DNA of 44,763 nt from Bdellovibrionota bacterium (GCA_963169695.1 CAUJDS010000041.1:1-44763); one strand, 5' to 3'. Shown: positions 31,104 through 40,795, counted from the stretch's first letter. Made by a program: numbers and translations. The notes: generated from the letters alone by a model not told the origin.

Positions 31104-31448
31104 TTATCGTCGACCGCGATGTCCGCCGCCGCCGCCACCGCCGCCGCCGAAGCCGCCGCGATCACGAAAACCGCCGCCGCCGCCGCGATTCTCGCGAGGT
31201 GCCATTGGACGAGCTTCGCTGACCGTCATTGGACGGCCTTCGTAGTCTGCGCCATTGAATTTTGAAATGGCATCAGCTGCTTCTGCATCTGAAGACATTT
31301 CAACAAAGGCGAAACCTTTGCTACGGCCCGTATCACGGTCCGTGATGATCTTTACAGACTCGACCGCACCACATTGTGCGAACGTGTCTGAAAGGACCTG
31401 CTCGGTTGCTGAAAATGGAAGATTACCAACGAATAGTTTCTTTCCCAT
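31104..31448 (-). CDS. glycine-rich RRM RNA-binding protein
   Basis: This 114-aa protein has one RNA recognition motif: RNP2 KLFVGNLP (residues 4-11) and RNP1 SKGFAFVEM (about 43-51), with the conserved aromatic residues. The tail from about residue 88 is a Gly/Arg-rich low-complexity region (GGGGGFRDRGGFGG...). Such bacterial proteins bind RNA and are often cold-induced. AGGAGG before the ATG gives strong translation, and a strong terminator follows, so it is a single-gene transcript, probably abundant. Confidence 0.9.
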   Translation of the reverse strand: MGKKLFVGNLPFSATEQVLSDTFAQCGAVESVKIITDRDTGRSKGFAFVEMSSDAEAADAISKFNGADYEGRPMTVSEARPMAPRENRGGGGGFRDRGGFGGGGGGGGGHRGRR

Positions 31449-31578
31449 GAGACCTCCTTAAGGCTGGGAGCCGCTAAAGAGGAACGGGACACTATATCCG
31501 GGACTCTTAACGACCAAAAACTGAACGGTAAGGATATTACCAGAGTCGGATCACCAAACCTAGCACTAAAATAAACCT

Positions 31579-32466
31579 TTATATGGTTCTTGCGCCGGTC
31601 GGCAGGGATCTCATGGATGCAGGGCGCATAGGCACCGTCCGAAAGCGCGGAAATATCAACGAAAGCAGATAAACCCGAAACATAAACCAGTAAAAGCTCT
31701 GCTCATTGAGCCTAGGATCGATCTTAGGTGCCACGAGCTTGGCGTGACCCTCCGGGGCCAAGCTCCAGTGCTTCATCGGGGCCATGTGGTGGATGGTATG
31801 AAATCCATTATTAAACAAAAAAGCATTGAGCCAACGTCCCACAAAATTTCGAGAATGATTGATGGGTGATTCTTCGTCGGCATGGACGTGCTGGATGTAA
31901 TTAAACACCAGCACCATATTGAGCCCAACCTGATGCGGAATGAAAACGTAGAAAAGCGCTTTCTTCCAATCGAGCGCAAAGACCAGGGCGTAATAGGCCA
32001 GGAGAACGACAATCTGAGACATGCAGTAGGTCCAGGCCGCTCGATCTTTTCTCCAGAGTTCTTTAAGATACTCCAGGTTAGCGCGCTGTTGAATCATCCC
32101 GCTGTAAGTTGGATAGGCCAAAAGAGTCATTGCACTATTGCCCTCGCCCACCTTGTAGGTCGCTGTGTAGTCGGCTGGCTTATTGTTATGCACATGGTGA
32201 TTGCGATTGTGGGTAGGGATCCAGGCAAAGATGGGGTACCCGTAGAACAAGGTAAGCCAATAGTCCTGAAGCTTGTTCATCAAGGGAGACTTCCACATTC
32301 CGAGATGCTCGTGATTGTGAGCCATGGAAGTGACTGACACCGCCATAAAGCAGCCCCAAATGAATAAGATTGGATGCACACTGTCGCGACTCCACTGCCA
32401 GAACAAAAGCCCCGTGGTCACGATCATAAAAGCCAAAGTTCTTAAATCTGCTTTATATCTTAGCAT
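31579..32466 (-). CDS. membrane fatty acid desaturase
   Basis: This 295-aa membrane protein carries three histidine boxes for a di-iron centre: HNHEH (residues 50-54), HNRNHH (86-91) and HTIHH (223-227), plus HVHAD near 193. Hydrophobic segments at about 10-45 and 150-190 place the active site at the inner membrane. It would introduce a double bond into acyl chains or a related lipid such as a carotenoid, using oxygen. The ATG is preceded by AAAGGCGGA. It diverges from the GST gene. Confidence 0.8.
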   Translation of the reverse strand: MLRYKADLRTLAFMIVTTGLLFWQWSRDSVHPILFIWGCFMAVSVTSMAHNHEHLGMWKSPLMNKLQDYWLTLFYGYPIFAWIPTHNRNHHVHNNKPADYTATYKVGEGNSAMTLLAYPTYSGMIQQRANLEYLKELWRKDRAAWTYCMSQIVVLLAYYALVFALDWKKALFYVFIPHQVGLNMVLVFNYIQHVHADEESPINHSRNFVGRWLNAFLFNNGFHTIHHMAPMKHWSLAPEGHAKLVAPKIDPRLNEQSFYWFMFRVYLLSLIFPRFRTVPMRPASMRSLPTGARTI

Positions 32467-32582
32467 TGAAGTCCGCCTTTCAAGAAAATGGAGACGCCTA
32501 AGTGAGTGAGACTAACGCGCAGGGGCCTTTTAGGCGAGGAGATTCGGTGCTAAACCCTGGTGGAAAGACAGAGGTACCTCCC

Positions 32583-33209
32583 ATGAAACTCCTCGGCTCC
32601 CTCACTAGTCCTTACGTCCGTCTCATCCGAACCCTTTGCGATGAACTTCAACTCCCCTACCAATTAGAACTCACCCAACCTTTTCTCAAGCTCACCAGAG
32701 AGGAGCACCTCACCATCAAAGAGCGCAATCCATTGTTCCGCGTTCCTGTGCTGATTGACGGTGAAACAGAGGTCTTTGAATCGCGCATCATAGCGTCCTA
32801 CCTCCTCCAAAAGCCTGGGGCTCGACGAGGTAGCATTTCCTTTCCGCTCTCGGTAGAGCAAGAGAATGTTTTGAGTGCAATCTACGGGGCGATTGAAGCT
32901 GGAGTTACCAAATTTGTCCTAAGTAAGTCTGATGCCTCCATCGATACCAGCAAGGGTTACTTTCCGAGGTTTGACGAACGCATGCGTTCGACCTTTGAAT
33001 GGCTCGAAGCAAAATTACAAGGCCCATCCCCTTCGAGTCTCGGCGAGGCCTACGGAATTTGCGAAATGGCTTTGGTCTGCTGCATGGAATGGATGAAGAA
33101 GCGCGGAATTTACCAATGGGAAGGCAATTATCCCCATGTTGTGGCGGTCTACGAGCGTTTCAAGAATCAGCATTCCTTAGTGAAGACTCGCATTCCTGAG
33201 AATGCCTAA
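32583..33209 (+). CDS. glutathione S-transferase family protein
   Basis: The start at 32583 (GAGG upstream) gives 208 residues beginning KLLGSLTSPYVRLIRTL, the thioredoxin-like GST N-domain with S9-P-Y at the glutathione site. The cis-proline region is NPLFRVPVLIDGETEVFES, and the C-terminal part is the usual helical domain. A longer frame from 32502 lacks homology. It would conjugate or reduce small molecules with glutathione in the cytoplasm; the substrate is unknown. Confidence 0.82.
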   Translation: MKLLGSLTSPYVRLIRTLCDELQLPYQLELTQPFLKLTREEHLTIKERNPLFRVPVLIDGETEVFESRIIASYLLQKPGARRGSISFPLSVEQENVLSAIYGAIEAGVTKFVLSKSDASIDTSKGYFPRFDERMRSTFEWLEAKLQGPSPSSLGEAYGICEMALVCCMEWMKKRGIYQWEGNYPHVVAVYERFKNQHSLVKTRIPENA

Positions 33210-33218
33210 ATGCCTTCG

Positions 33219-36200
33219 TCATTGTGGCGAAATCTGTCCGCCCATTTGCTTTGAATGGAGAAGACGCAAAGCATCGGCCAACACCGGATTGGTGAAGGCA
33301 CCTTCACAAGCAGTGGCAGCCCTGCCACTTGCTTGCTCCGCCTTTTCCACGTTCGTCGCTTCCCTTTTCTGATTTTTTACTTGGGTCTGAATTTTCTCCT
33401 TCAAAATCACCCGAACCAAGTATTCCAAATACACTCCGGTAGCACGAGACACACTTGAAGAACTGAATACCGCCTTCGAATGCCCTGTGTTCTTCGCCGA
33501 ATCCGCTCTCGCCTTCACAACGGATTCGGCACCTCTTGAAGACGAGTTTGCAATCCATTCACTGGCTTCCAACTCTCTGCCTTGGGTCAGCAAGTCCAAA
33601 AATTCTTCCAAGCTAGATTGAATCTCCGGCGCCATAGTCTGAATTTTCTTAAACTCCGTTACGTGAAACTCAATGCTCAACCGTCGACGATCGTTCTCGA
33701 TAGGAGCGCTTTCCAACGGACCCTTCAATTGCTGCTTATATTCTTCAAATATGCCTTGGGCCTTTTTCTGAGTCTCTCCTCGAAAATCCCGCGCAACCTC
33801 AACCTTGGGTACTTGCTCAGCATAGTGGACCAACTTCAAAATCCAATCTTTGAATGCCTCAACTTCCGCAGTGCCGCCATCCTGATGTTGAATGAGACGC
33901 TGAAAGAAAATAGCAAGCCCCTGAAGGCTTTCTTGCATTTTGAGGGTGGCCTCTATTTCAAAATCTTGTCCGCTGCCTTTGAGTTGCTGAGCCTGGTCAT
34001 ACCACGCTCGGACGAGGCTTAAGAATTGCGTTTGAATGGCTCCTTCAATGAGGATGCTTCTCTCTCGAGGGAGCTGCAGGGAATGAGAACCTTCAAGCAT
34101 GACTTCCATCGAGTTGAAACGAGTGTCACGACTAAACACTGGATGTTGAGCCGACCCTCTAAATCCATTGAGAAACTCACCCCAAGCGGCCTTATCCCCT
34201 GACGCCTGTTGCTGACGCATTTCTATCGTCTTAATAAGAAAATCTTTGACCGTCCGATATTGAAATTCAAAGTACGTACGAGCCCCGACTTCGTCTTCGG
34301 ATACCGAAGCCACTTCCAACCGACCCGAAGAAGCAACGCCACCAAATTTGTTTTGAGCAACTCGAATAACCACGGGCCCACGGTACGTATGAATCATGCG
34401 TCCCGACGCTCCAAAGGCATTATCCAAAGCAGTACGCACCGCCATGCGGGCCGATCGATTGTCATCTCCTTGATGACCAACCAATTCGCCTAAGTGAGCT
34501 TCTGCCAGAGGGTCCAAGATCAAGGTCAAATTGCGAGATGCGTGCGCCTTCTCAAAATCTCGAACGACTTCATGAACGGTTCCGAGGATGGCTACTTGAT
34601 CTCCAGCCAAACCGGGTACCACCGTCATACCTACGGATAATCGGCTTGCGACAGCTCCAAGCACCTTAGGGTCGGTTCTTGGTGGGCCATACACCCTATC
34701 GTTCTCTCCTTCTTTTCCGGCGAAACTCTCGATGAATAGAGCTTTGGTACTCTGAACCAATCGCTCGGTCGGCCGATCCAGTCGCTCTAGGTTCTTATAT
34801 TCATCGACCGCACGCTTTAATTTTTCGGACTCAACCGGTACATTCAAAATGGAAATGAGAATGATTCCAGACAGGTCGAGGCTGTTTTCTCCACCTACTC
34901 TCAATTCGGATTCAGTAGCTCGCACGAGAAAATTAATAATATCCGGTCGCGTATGAATTTCATCGAGGATGAGAAGCTTGAGTGGATTGGCTGAAGTATT
35001 TAGCTTTTCGACGGCATCTTGAATGCTGCTTAAAAGACTATCGCCCAAATTTGAGTGAGAGAAAGGATAGTCTGAAAAAACAATATGCTCGGTCACCGCA
35101 CCCAATACTGCCCCTACTTTCTCTGCCAGCTTGGTCTTTCCGGATCCAGGCTTACCCATCAGTGTAAAAGTCAGAAAAGGGGACGTCAGGTATCCAGATG
35201 CCATCCATCCCTGAAGGCGAGTCTCCATAAACGTTAAGACCTTATCCAATCCCAGGAGTGGCTCTGGACCATGGGAAGGCGAGGCTGCCGAAATGCGTCT
35301 GCGAAGTGATTTTGCCACCTCCAAGTTTTCACGTGAAAAACGCGGCGTATCTTGATTTTCGTGAGCTTTGACAAACTGAAGGGCGATGGTGTCTGCCGAG
35401 ATGGAATCCAAATTCCCGGATTCCGCTGCCGATCTTTGCATAGCTCGATGGAGTCGTACCACTAAGGCATCAGGGTCCGACAGGGTTTCTAATATCTCGC
35501 CATTCGAGGCGGACAATTGTCCAATGGCCGTAAGAACTTCATCGAGCTTTTCTGAAGAAATCCGAAGGCCTTTTTTTTGCAGTGCCGCGTGAAGCGCTGC
35601 ATTTTTTTCCTCGGTGGTAAGGTAGCCATCCAAGTCCTGGTGGAATTCTCGCGCAACAACATCGAATCCAACTTTGTCTCTCGGCGATAATACATCATTC
35701 CGTGTATTTAAGGCCAGTAGCTGCTTGGGTGTAGTGAGTGTAAGCCCAAGTACCCTAATGTTTATATTGGTTTTGTCTGGAGTCATTTTTCTTACAACTC
35801 TCAAGACTTCTTGAAGTAAAAATGGAGAATACCCCGGCGCAAACGAGTCAAGTACCACAACAATCAATCCGACTCCTTGATTGCCAAACATACAGAGTGA
35901 ATCCACCGCATTTTGAAACATCGGAGCAATCATTTCCGGGCTAAATCGAAGGTCATCCGGGACCCGAAAATAGAGGTACCTCACGTTGCTGTCAAAATTC
36001 ATTCCTTCTTGAATTCCCTGAACGGCATCGCGAATGGCGGCGAGCCGAGCTTTATCCGATACCCCTCGATACAGCTCTGCCCCAACCATTGGCACAATGG
36101 CTAAAGGTTCATATCCGCCTTTCTGCGTTTGCAAAAAAAGTCTTTCGTGATTACTCCGGCCAATCTCACGGAACTTGCGCACGGCCGAAGGACTACCACC

Positions 36201-37532
36201 ACGTTCACCCAGTTCTTTCTTCAGATAGTCCTCAAGAAATTCAAGTCCAGAAATCCACTTGGGTGTCTGTATGTCTCCAGGCAAGGGCACTTGAATAATC
36301 CGAGTATCGCCATGATCGAGTGTGCGATTCAACGCTGCCCAGCGAGCCGGATTATGAATCGACCGAGCATAGAGCGTAAAATGTCTTCCATCCCAGATTC
36401 CATCATCACCGTAAAATAGGGCTACGTTTTGTTTGATGTGGTACGGACTTTGACTTCCCAACTCCGGCAAATGCATCACAAGATGCGAGGGTCCTGCCTC
36501 GTCAGCGGTGCCCATCGGATGTTTCAGTAGGACTAGGGTACTGAGCCGCCGATCGATTCCAAAAACTGCCAAAGAATCAAGCGTAGGAACCCGCCTCAAC
36601 GAATGATCAATAGGGACGAGTCCCAAGGCACTGGGTGAATTGACCGCAGTATCCAAGGTAATCGTCCGACGAGATTGCGGCAAAAGTTCAGCCACCACCG
36701 AAAACTCCCCTTCCTCCATCTGCCAATCTTGACCACTGACGGGTTTCAGAATAAACGCTGAAAGCAGGGCTCGATCGAAGGTAGCGGAAAGTCCCTTATT
36801 TGGACCAAGGTCACTGAGCACATAGAGCAATCGTGCATTTTCAAGATCGTTCTTCTCTGATGGCGGCTCCTTACTCTCTTGGGACGTTACCTCTTCCTTT
36901 GTAACTGAAACACTAGCTGCAAGCGCCGCCGGAAAACCGGTGATGGTCTGAGACTGGACGGTAAGATCGACCACTCCATAAGCGAGGGTAACCAGTCGAA
37001 GCAAGGGTTCAGGCGCAGCACCCCGTTCCGTGAGGTAAGCCATAAACTTCTCAGGATGGTCCACGTGGTCTTTAATCAGTAGGTCTCTAGCCTCCGCTTC
37101 CGACCTCTCACCTACCAAGATTGGCTCAGTATTGGGAAAACCGTATTGTTGAAAAACTCTCGAAACCTCATGGTCGCTATAGTGCGGTTTAAATCCGCTC
37201 ACCAAACGGATTTCGAATTGCTTGAACTCTGGACGACGTTCGGGAAATGAAACAAAGCCTGCTTTTGGCAGAATACCTGGAGAGCCCTTTTTACCTTGAA
37301 ATGAAATCGATGCATTTTGGATACGAGCGGTGACAAGGTTTCCTGTTTGGGGGGCCGTCCACTCCAACCGGACTTCTTTACGCTCCCAGTCAACGACGAG
37401 CCGCTCACCCTTAAATTCAAGTGGGGCCATAGCATCAAAGTCCGGCGGGTTCTGGGCCATCGCAACTTGCCAAGAAGCTAGGACGGCAAGTACCACCCCT
37501 AGCGATACCCTCACCTTAGTCAGGCTCATCAT
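33219..37532 (-). CDS. giant ClpB-like AAA+ ATPase with signal peptide
   Basis: This 1437-aa protein starts with a Sec-type signal (VSLGVVLAVLASWQVAMA/QN, to about residue 26). Residues 30-420 are beta-rich and unrecognised. About 430-610 resemble a Clp D1 AAA+ module (VGAELYRGVSDKARLAAIRD; GLIVVVLDSF in the Walker B place) but without a Walker A loop. Residues 700-1000 form a complete D2-like AAA+ module with Walker A GKPGSGKT at 793-800 and Walker B LKLLILDEIH at 851-860. The C-terminal 400 residues are mostly helical with coiled-coil stretches. It resembles a two-ring unfoldase; an exported one is unexpected. AAAGGA precedes the start. Confidence 0.75.
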   Translation of the reverse strand: MMSLTKVRVSLGVVLAVLASWQVAMAQNPPDFDAMAPLEFKGERLVVDWERKEVRLEWTAPQTGNLVTARIQNASISFQGKKGSPGILPKAGFVSFPERRPEFKQFEIRLVSGFKPHYSDHEVSRVFQQYGFPNTEPILVGERSEAEARDLLIKDHVDHPEKFMAYLTERGAAPEPLLRLVTLAYGVVDLTVQSQTITGFPAALAASVSVTKEEVTSQESKEPPSEKNDLENARLLYVLSDLGPNKGLSATFDRALLSAFILKPVSGQDWQMEEGEFSVVAELLPQSRRTITLDTAVNSPSALGLVPIDHSLRRVPTLDSLAVFGIDRRLSTLVLLKHPMGTADEAGPSHLVMHLPELGSQSPYHIKQNVALFYGDDGIWDGRHFTLYARSIHNPARWAALNRTLDHGDTRIIQVPLPGDIQTPKWISGLEFLEDYLKKELGERGGSPSAVRKFREIGRSNHERLFLQTQKGGYEPLAIVPMVGAELYRGVSDKARLAAIRDAVQGIQEGMNFDSNVRYLYFRVPDDLRFSPEMIAPMFQNAVDSLCMFGNQGVGLIVVVLDSFAPGYSPFLLQEVLRVVRKMTPDKTNINIRVLGLTLTTPKQLLALNTRNDVLSPRDKVGFDVVAREFHQDLDGYLTTEEKNAALHAALQKKGLRISSEKLDEVLTAIGQLSASNGEILETLSDPDALVVRLHRAMQRSAAESGNLDSISADTIALQFVKAHENQDTPRFSRENLEVAKSLRRRISAASPSHGPEPLLGLDKVLTFMETRLQGWMASGYLTSPFLTFTLMGKPGSGKTKLAEKVGAVLGAVTEHIVFSDYPFSHSNLGDSLLSSIQDAVEKLNTSANPLKLLILDEIHTRPDIINFLVRATESELRVGGENSLDLSGIILISILNVPVESEKLKRAVDEYKNLERLDRPTERLVQSTKALFIESFAGKEGENDRVYGPPRTDPKVLGAVASRLSVGMTVVPGLAGDQVAILGTVHEVVRDFEKAHASRNLTLILDPLAEAHLGELVGHQGDDNRSARMAVRTALDNAFGASGRMIHTYRGPVVIRVAQNKFGGVASSGRLEVASVSEDEVGARTYFEFQYRTVKDFLIKTIEMRQQQASGDKAAWGEFLNGFRGSAQHPVFSRDTRFNSMEVMLEGSHSLQLPRERSILIEGAIQTQFLSLVRAWYDQAQQLKGSGQDFEIEATLKMQESLQGLAIFFQRLIQHQDGGTAEVEAFKDWILKLVHYAEQVPKVEVARDFRGETQKKAQGIFEEYKQQLKGPLESAPIENDRRRLSIEFHVTEFKKIQTMAPEIQSSLEEFLDLLTQGRELEASEWIANSSSRGAESVVKARADSAKNTGHSKAVFSSSSVSRATGVYLEYLVRVILKEKIQTQVKNQKREATNVEKAEQASGRAATACEGAFTNPVLADALRLLHSKQMGGQISPQ

Positions 37533-37644
37533 TCCTTTTCATCCCTTTCCAACGGAGAAGAAGACGAGGGATTAACAAGGGAATACAGAAAGATCAACCA
37601 TTCAGACACTCTCGTACTAGAATAGAAAGGCCAGGAGTCTCGCT

Positions 37645-38538
37645 ATGACGGCCACCTTAGGAAAGTTGATTTTTCTATTTACCTTGATGATTCTGCTGCC
37701 TGCTTGCGACCTCGGCTTATCGAGCATCAGTAGCCTAAGCACTTTGTTTTCTCCTCCACCTTCGTCTCAACCCAATCAGCTCAATAGCCTCGCCCTCTGG
37801 CTTGACGCCGATCGAGGAATTCAGTTGGATAGCCAGGGCAGAGTGCAAAGTTGGGCGGACCAAGCAAAGCTCTATCCTGGAAATGAAATGAGTTTTGTCA
37901 GTGATACGCCTGCCAATCGCCCCACCTACCCCTCACAAGTCCCGCTCCTCAATGGAATGCCCGCTGTGGAATTGGATGGCGTACAACAATGGATGCATTT
38001 TACGGGACCGGATACGAGAGGAATCTTTGCCAGCCTCCAACTTACGGTTGGAATGGTGGTTGTCGCAGAGCCTGCCAACGACGGAATTCTTTTTGACCTT
38101 GGATGGGACGGCGTCGATGCACTCGGACGCTTTTTGAATTTTCGAGTGTCACAAAACAGTTTCGACTTCCAGGCGACCGGAAAGAACGCCACCCAAAATC
38201 CTGAAAGTTACTCGCACCCCATGGGCGCCTTCGAATCAGGAAAGGCATACCTCCTCTTCGGAATCTACAAATACGATGGCTCCGTGATGACCTATACCAA
38301 TGGTAATCCTGGCACACTCGACAACCAACATAGCTACTTGGTGAATCCTGTCTCCCTGGGTTCGGTACGTTACTTATCTATTGGCAATCATTCGCCAGAA
38401 AATAAGTACTTCAAAGGAAAACTAGCTGAGTTGTTTGTCTATCAGCGGGATCTCAATATCGAGGAACGCAGGCGATTGGAGTGTGGTCTCGCACTGAAGT
38501 ATCGAATCCAAGACTTTGTCTGTCAGAGCCAGAATTAG
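37645..38538 (+). CDS. LamG-like lectin-fold lipoprotein
   Basis: This 297-aa protein has a lipobox (MILLPAC) after a hydrophobic signal and then one concanavalin A/LamG-like domain beginning LALWLDADRGIQLDSQGRVQ, with repeated beta strands and the ending KLAELFVYQRDLNIEERRRL. It shares the WLxxD opening and C-terminal Cys-x-L pattern with the lipoprotein at 16021-17232, but has no Ig-like repeats. It probably binds glycans or proteins at the envelope. AGGAG seven bases before the ATG supports the start. Confidence 0.7.
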   Translation: MTATLGKLIFLFTLMILLPACDLGLSSISSLSTLFSPPPSSQPNQLNSLALWLDADRGIQLDSQGRVQSWADQAKLYPGNEMSFVSDTPANRPTYPSQVPLLNGMPAVELDGVQQWMHFTGPDTRGIFASLQLTVGMVVVAEPANDGILFDLGWDGVDALGRFLNFRVSQNSFDFQATGKNATQNPESYSHPMGAFESGKAYLLFGIYKYDGSVMTYTNGNPGTLDNQHSYLVNPVSLGSVRYLSIGNHSPENKYFKGKLAELFVYQRDLNIEERRRLECGLALKYRIQDFVCQSQN

Positions 38539-38584
38539 ACGGACCAAGCAGCGCTGGAACGAACTTAATTGACCGGCGCAAAAT

Positions 38585-40024
38585 TCAGCCTAACAATCTT
38601 GATAACGCGAACAGGGCCTGTCGATTTTCATCAGTGGTCTGAGCGGAAAATCCCAACCTCAAATGGGAGCCTGCCTTTCCATCTAAACGATAACTTTCCT
38701 CAGGGAAAATCAGAATCCCTTCTTTCCTCGCCTTAACCGCTAATTTACTGGAATCGCTTCCGGTATCCAGCCAAAGCGCCATTCCACCACTGGGTGTTGT
38801 CCAGTTAAGCGCACGATGCTTTTCTTTTAACTGAGTGAGAGTCGAAACAAAGGAGTTCCTCCGTTCTTCATAAACCCGCCTCATCTTTCTCAGGTGCCTC
38901 TCGAATCCTCCGGACTCCATCCACCTCGAAATCGCATCTTGAAGAACTTGGTCATTCTGTCTAGAGGTAATGCGCTTCAACTTCACGACTTCCTTCTTCA
39001 CTTCCTTTGAAACTGCCATGAAACCAATCCTTGCCGATGGGTAAAGGGTCTTGGAGAAAGTCGAGACATACAAAACCAATCCAGCTGGATCAAAAGCCGC
39101 TAATGGCGCGACCGGTTGACTGGCGTAATGAAACTCGTGATCATAGTCATCTTCAATAATCTTGACATTGTACTTGTAAGCCAATTCATACAACTTCAGT
39201 CTTCGAGAAGCGGACAGAGTACTCGTAGTTGGAAACTGATGAAGGGGTGTGATGTAGATGAGCTTTACTTTTCTTGTATTGAGCTGCATCTCAAGAGCGT
39301 CAACATTCATCCCTTCGTGATCGACTTCGATAGAGAGCAGGCGGCCGCCGGCAAACTTTAGTGCCTCATTGGCTGGAGGATAACCGAGGGATTCAACAGC
39401 GACAAAGTCGCCTGGCTCAATAAGCATTTGCGCTAAAAGGAAAATGGACTCCTGGGAACCATTGGTAACAATGATTTCCCGACCCCAAACACTTCTGACT
39501 CTTCTGAGATACGTTTCGATTTGTGCAATGAGCTTCCTGTGCCCTGTTGGGTCCCCGTAATCGAGAGTCTTTGCCGATTTGAGGGCATCACTGAGGAAGG
39601 ACTTCAGTTCCTTGACTGGAAACAAACGCAAGTCAGGAAGTCCGCTACGAAACACACGCTTAAATTGATCCTCTGAAACATGATCAGCAATCTCTACCTG
39701 TCTTGTAAATCGAATCGCCCGTTTGGATTTTGTGACTTCTTTTTCCAGCGTTGATCTGGACTTTAGGAAGGTACTCGGTAGCGTTTCAACAACTTGATAG
39801 TTTCTTTTCTCATGAGACAGGATCCAACCCTCGGACTGGAGCTCACTCAGTGCATTCATCACCGTGTGCCTGTTCATTTTTAATTGCAAAGCCAGTCCCC
39901 TACTCGATGGCAGGACCTCCCCGGGCTTAATTTTTCCGCTTTGAATAGCAACGCGCAGGGCTTCGGCCAAAGCGCGATATTTACTTTGAGCCGAGTTTTT
40001 CAAAATCAATTCTAACTTTTTCAT
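38585..40024 (-). CDS. MocR-type GntR regulator with aminotransferase domain
   Basis: This 479-aa protein combines an N-terminal GntR winged helix (about residues 12-78, GEVLPSSRGLALQLKMNRHT) with a fold-type I aminotransferase domain. The PLP lysine is K325 in STFSKTLYPSARIG, and D292 in IIEDDYDHEF would contact the PLP ring nitrogen. MocR proteins sense PLP or amino compounds; PdxR members control vitamin B6 synthesis. It diverges from a PNPOx-fold protein gene, with an inverted repeat between them, so that gene is the likely target. No ribosome site is evident at the ATG. Confidence 0.88.
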   Translation of the reverse strand: MKKLELILKNSAQSKYRALAEALRVAIQSGKIKPGEVLPSSRGLALQLKMNRHTVMNALSELQSEGWILSHEKRNYQVVETLPSTFLKSRSTLEKEVTKSKRAIRFTRQVEIADHVSEDQFKRVFRSGLPDLRLFPVKELKSFLSDALKSAKTLDYGDPTGHRKLIAQIETYLRRVRSVWGREIIVTNGSQESIFLLAQMLIEPGDFVAVESLGYPPANEALKFAGGRLLSIEVDHEGMNVDALEMQLNTRKVKLIYITPLHQFPTTSTLSASRRLKLYELAYKYNVKIIEDDYDHEFHYASQPVAPLAAFDPAGLVLYVSTFSKTLYPSARIGFMAVSKEVKKEVVKLKRITSRQNDQVLQDAISRWMESGGFERHLRKMRRVYEERRNSFVSTLTQLKEKHRALNWTTPSGGMALWLDTGSDSSKLAVKARKEGILIFPEESYRLDGKAGSHLRLGFSAQTTDENRQALFALSRLLG

Positions 40025-40037
40025 AGGTTGCGACTGT

Positions 40038-40082
40038 TGGTCTATACGAAAAGCGGATTCTGGTTGTTTTATCCATACCAGA
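40038..40082. promoter_or_regulatory. candidate operator between MocR regulator and flavoprotein gene
   Basis: TCTGGT (40059-40064) and ACCAGA (40077-40082) form a perfect inverted repeat around 12 bases. TGGTCTATACGAAAA from 40038 and, on the other strand, TGGTATGGATAAAAC ending at 40080 look like two copies of one half-site in opposite orientation. This is the place where a MocR/GntR dimer would bind to control both divergent genes. Confidence 0.5.
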
Positions 40083-40117
40083 CACAGGATAAGTTGTCCC
40101 TACTAAGGAGCCCATGT

Positions 40118-40795
40118 ATGACACAAAAAACTAAGGTAACTGATAAAACACGACTGAGACGTCATCCTGAGAGAGGGAGTCACAGCCCTGAAGTCGTGCG
40201 AGACATTCTCAAACAAGGCTACCTCTGCCATTTGGGATTTCAAGATGGTGAAACGGTTTTCGTTATCCCGACTATTTATGCTCCCTATAAAGATGAGATC
40301 GTCATTCACGGTGCGGTAGCGAGTAGGATGATGAAGCTTCTAAAAGAAGGTGCGAGTGCCTGTATCACAGTGACACTGGTAGACGCTTTGGTACTGGCCC
40401 GTTCTGCGTTTGCCCATTCAATGAACTATCGATCACTCGTTCTTTTCGGCAAAGCGCGGATAGTTTCGGCGCATGAAGAAAAAATGGAAGCGCTCAGGCT
40501 CATTACCGAACACCTCATACCTGGTCGATGGGATGATACGCGGCTACCCAATGACAAGGAGCTGATGGTTACAGAGGTGCTCGCATTCGCTACGGACGAA
40601 GCGTCGGTCAAAACTCGCGAAGGAATCCCCAAGGATCATGAATCGGACTACAGCCTAAAGTATTGGGCGGGGCTTGTGCCGTTATCTTTAAGGTCGGGAC
40701 CCGTGATTTCGGACCCGAGAAATAGTGAGGGCACAGAGGTCCCTGAGTATTTAAATTTGCTGCATGATTACGCCAAGCGAAATGAAGTAAATTAG
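40118..40795 (+). CDS. NimA-like PNPOx-fold flavoprotein
   Basis: The ATG at 40118 follows AAGGAG by seven bases and gives 225 residues. The opening RLRRHPERGSHSPEVVRDIL, followed by GYLCHLGFQDGETVFVIPTIY and GAVASRMMKLL, matches the pyridoxamine 5'-phosphate oxidase-related FMN-binding family (COG3467, NimA-like). Members bind FMN or related flavins; some reduce nitroimidazoles. The true reaction is unknown, but divergence from a PLP-domain MocR regulator is a recurrent arrangement and suggests a B6- or amine-related role. Confidence 0.8.
   Translation: MTQKTKVTDKTRLRRHPERGSHSPEVVRDILKQGYLCHLGFQDGETVFVIPTIYAPYKDEIVIHGAVASRMMKLLKEGASACITVTLVDALVLARSAFAHSMNYRSLVLFGKARIVSAHEEKMEALRLITEHLIPGRWDDTRLPNDKELMVTEVLAFATDEASVKTREGIPKDHESDYSLKYWAGLVPLSLRSGPVISDPRNSEGTEVPEYLNLLHDYAKRNEVN

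Noticed and set aside
31104-31200. GGN/CCG-rich repeat that could be a separate repeat element
   Set aside because: It is just the codon repeat encoding the Gly/Arg-rich tail of the RRM protein.
31882-32337. A 151-codon plus-strand open frame
   Set aside because: It is antisense to the fatty acid desaturase, whose histidine boxes prove the other strand is coding.
33582-34022. A 146-codon plus-strand open frame
   Set aside because: It is antisense to the AAA+ protein's C-terminal region and shows no protein-like features.
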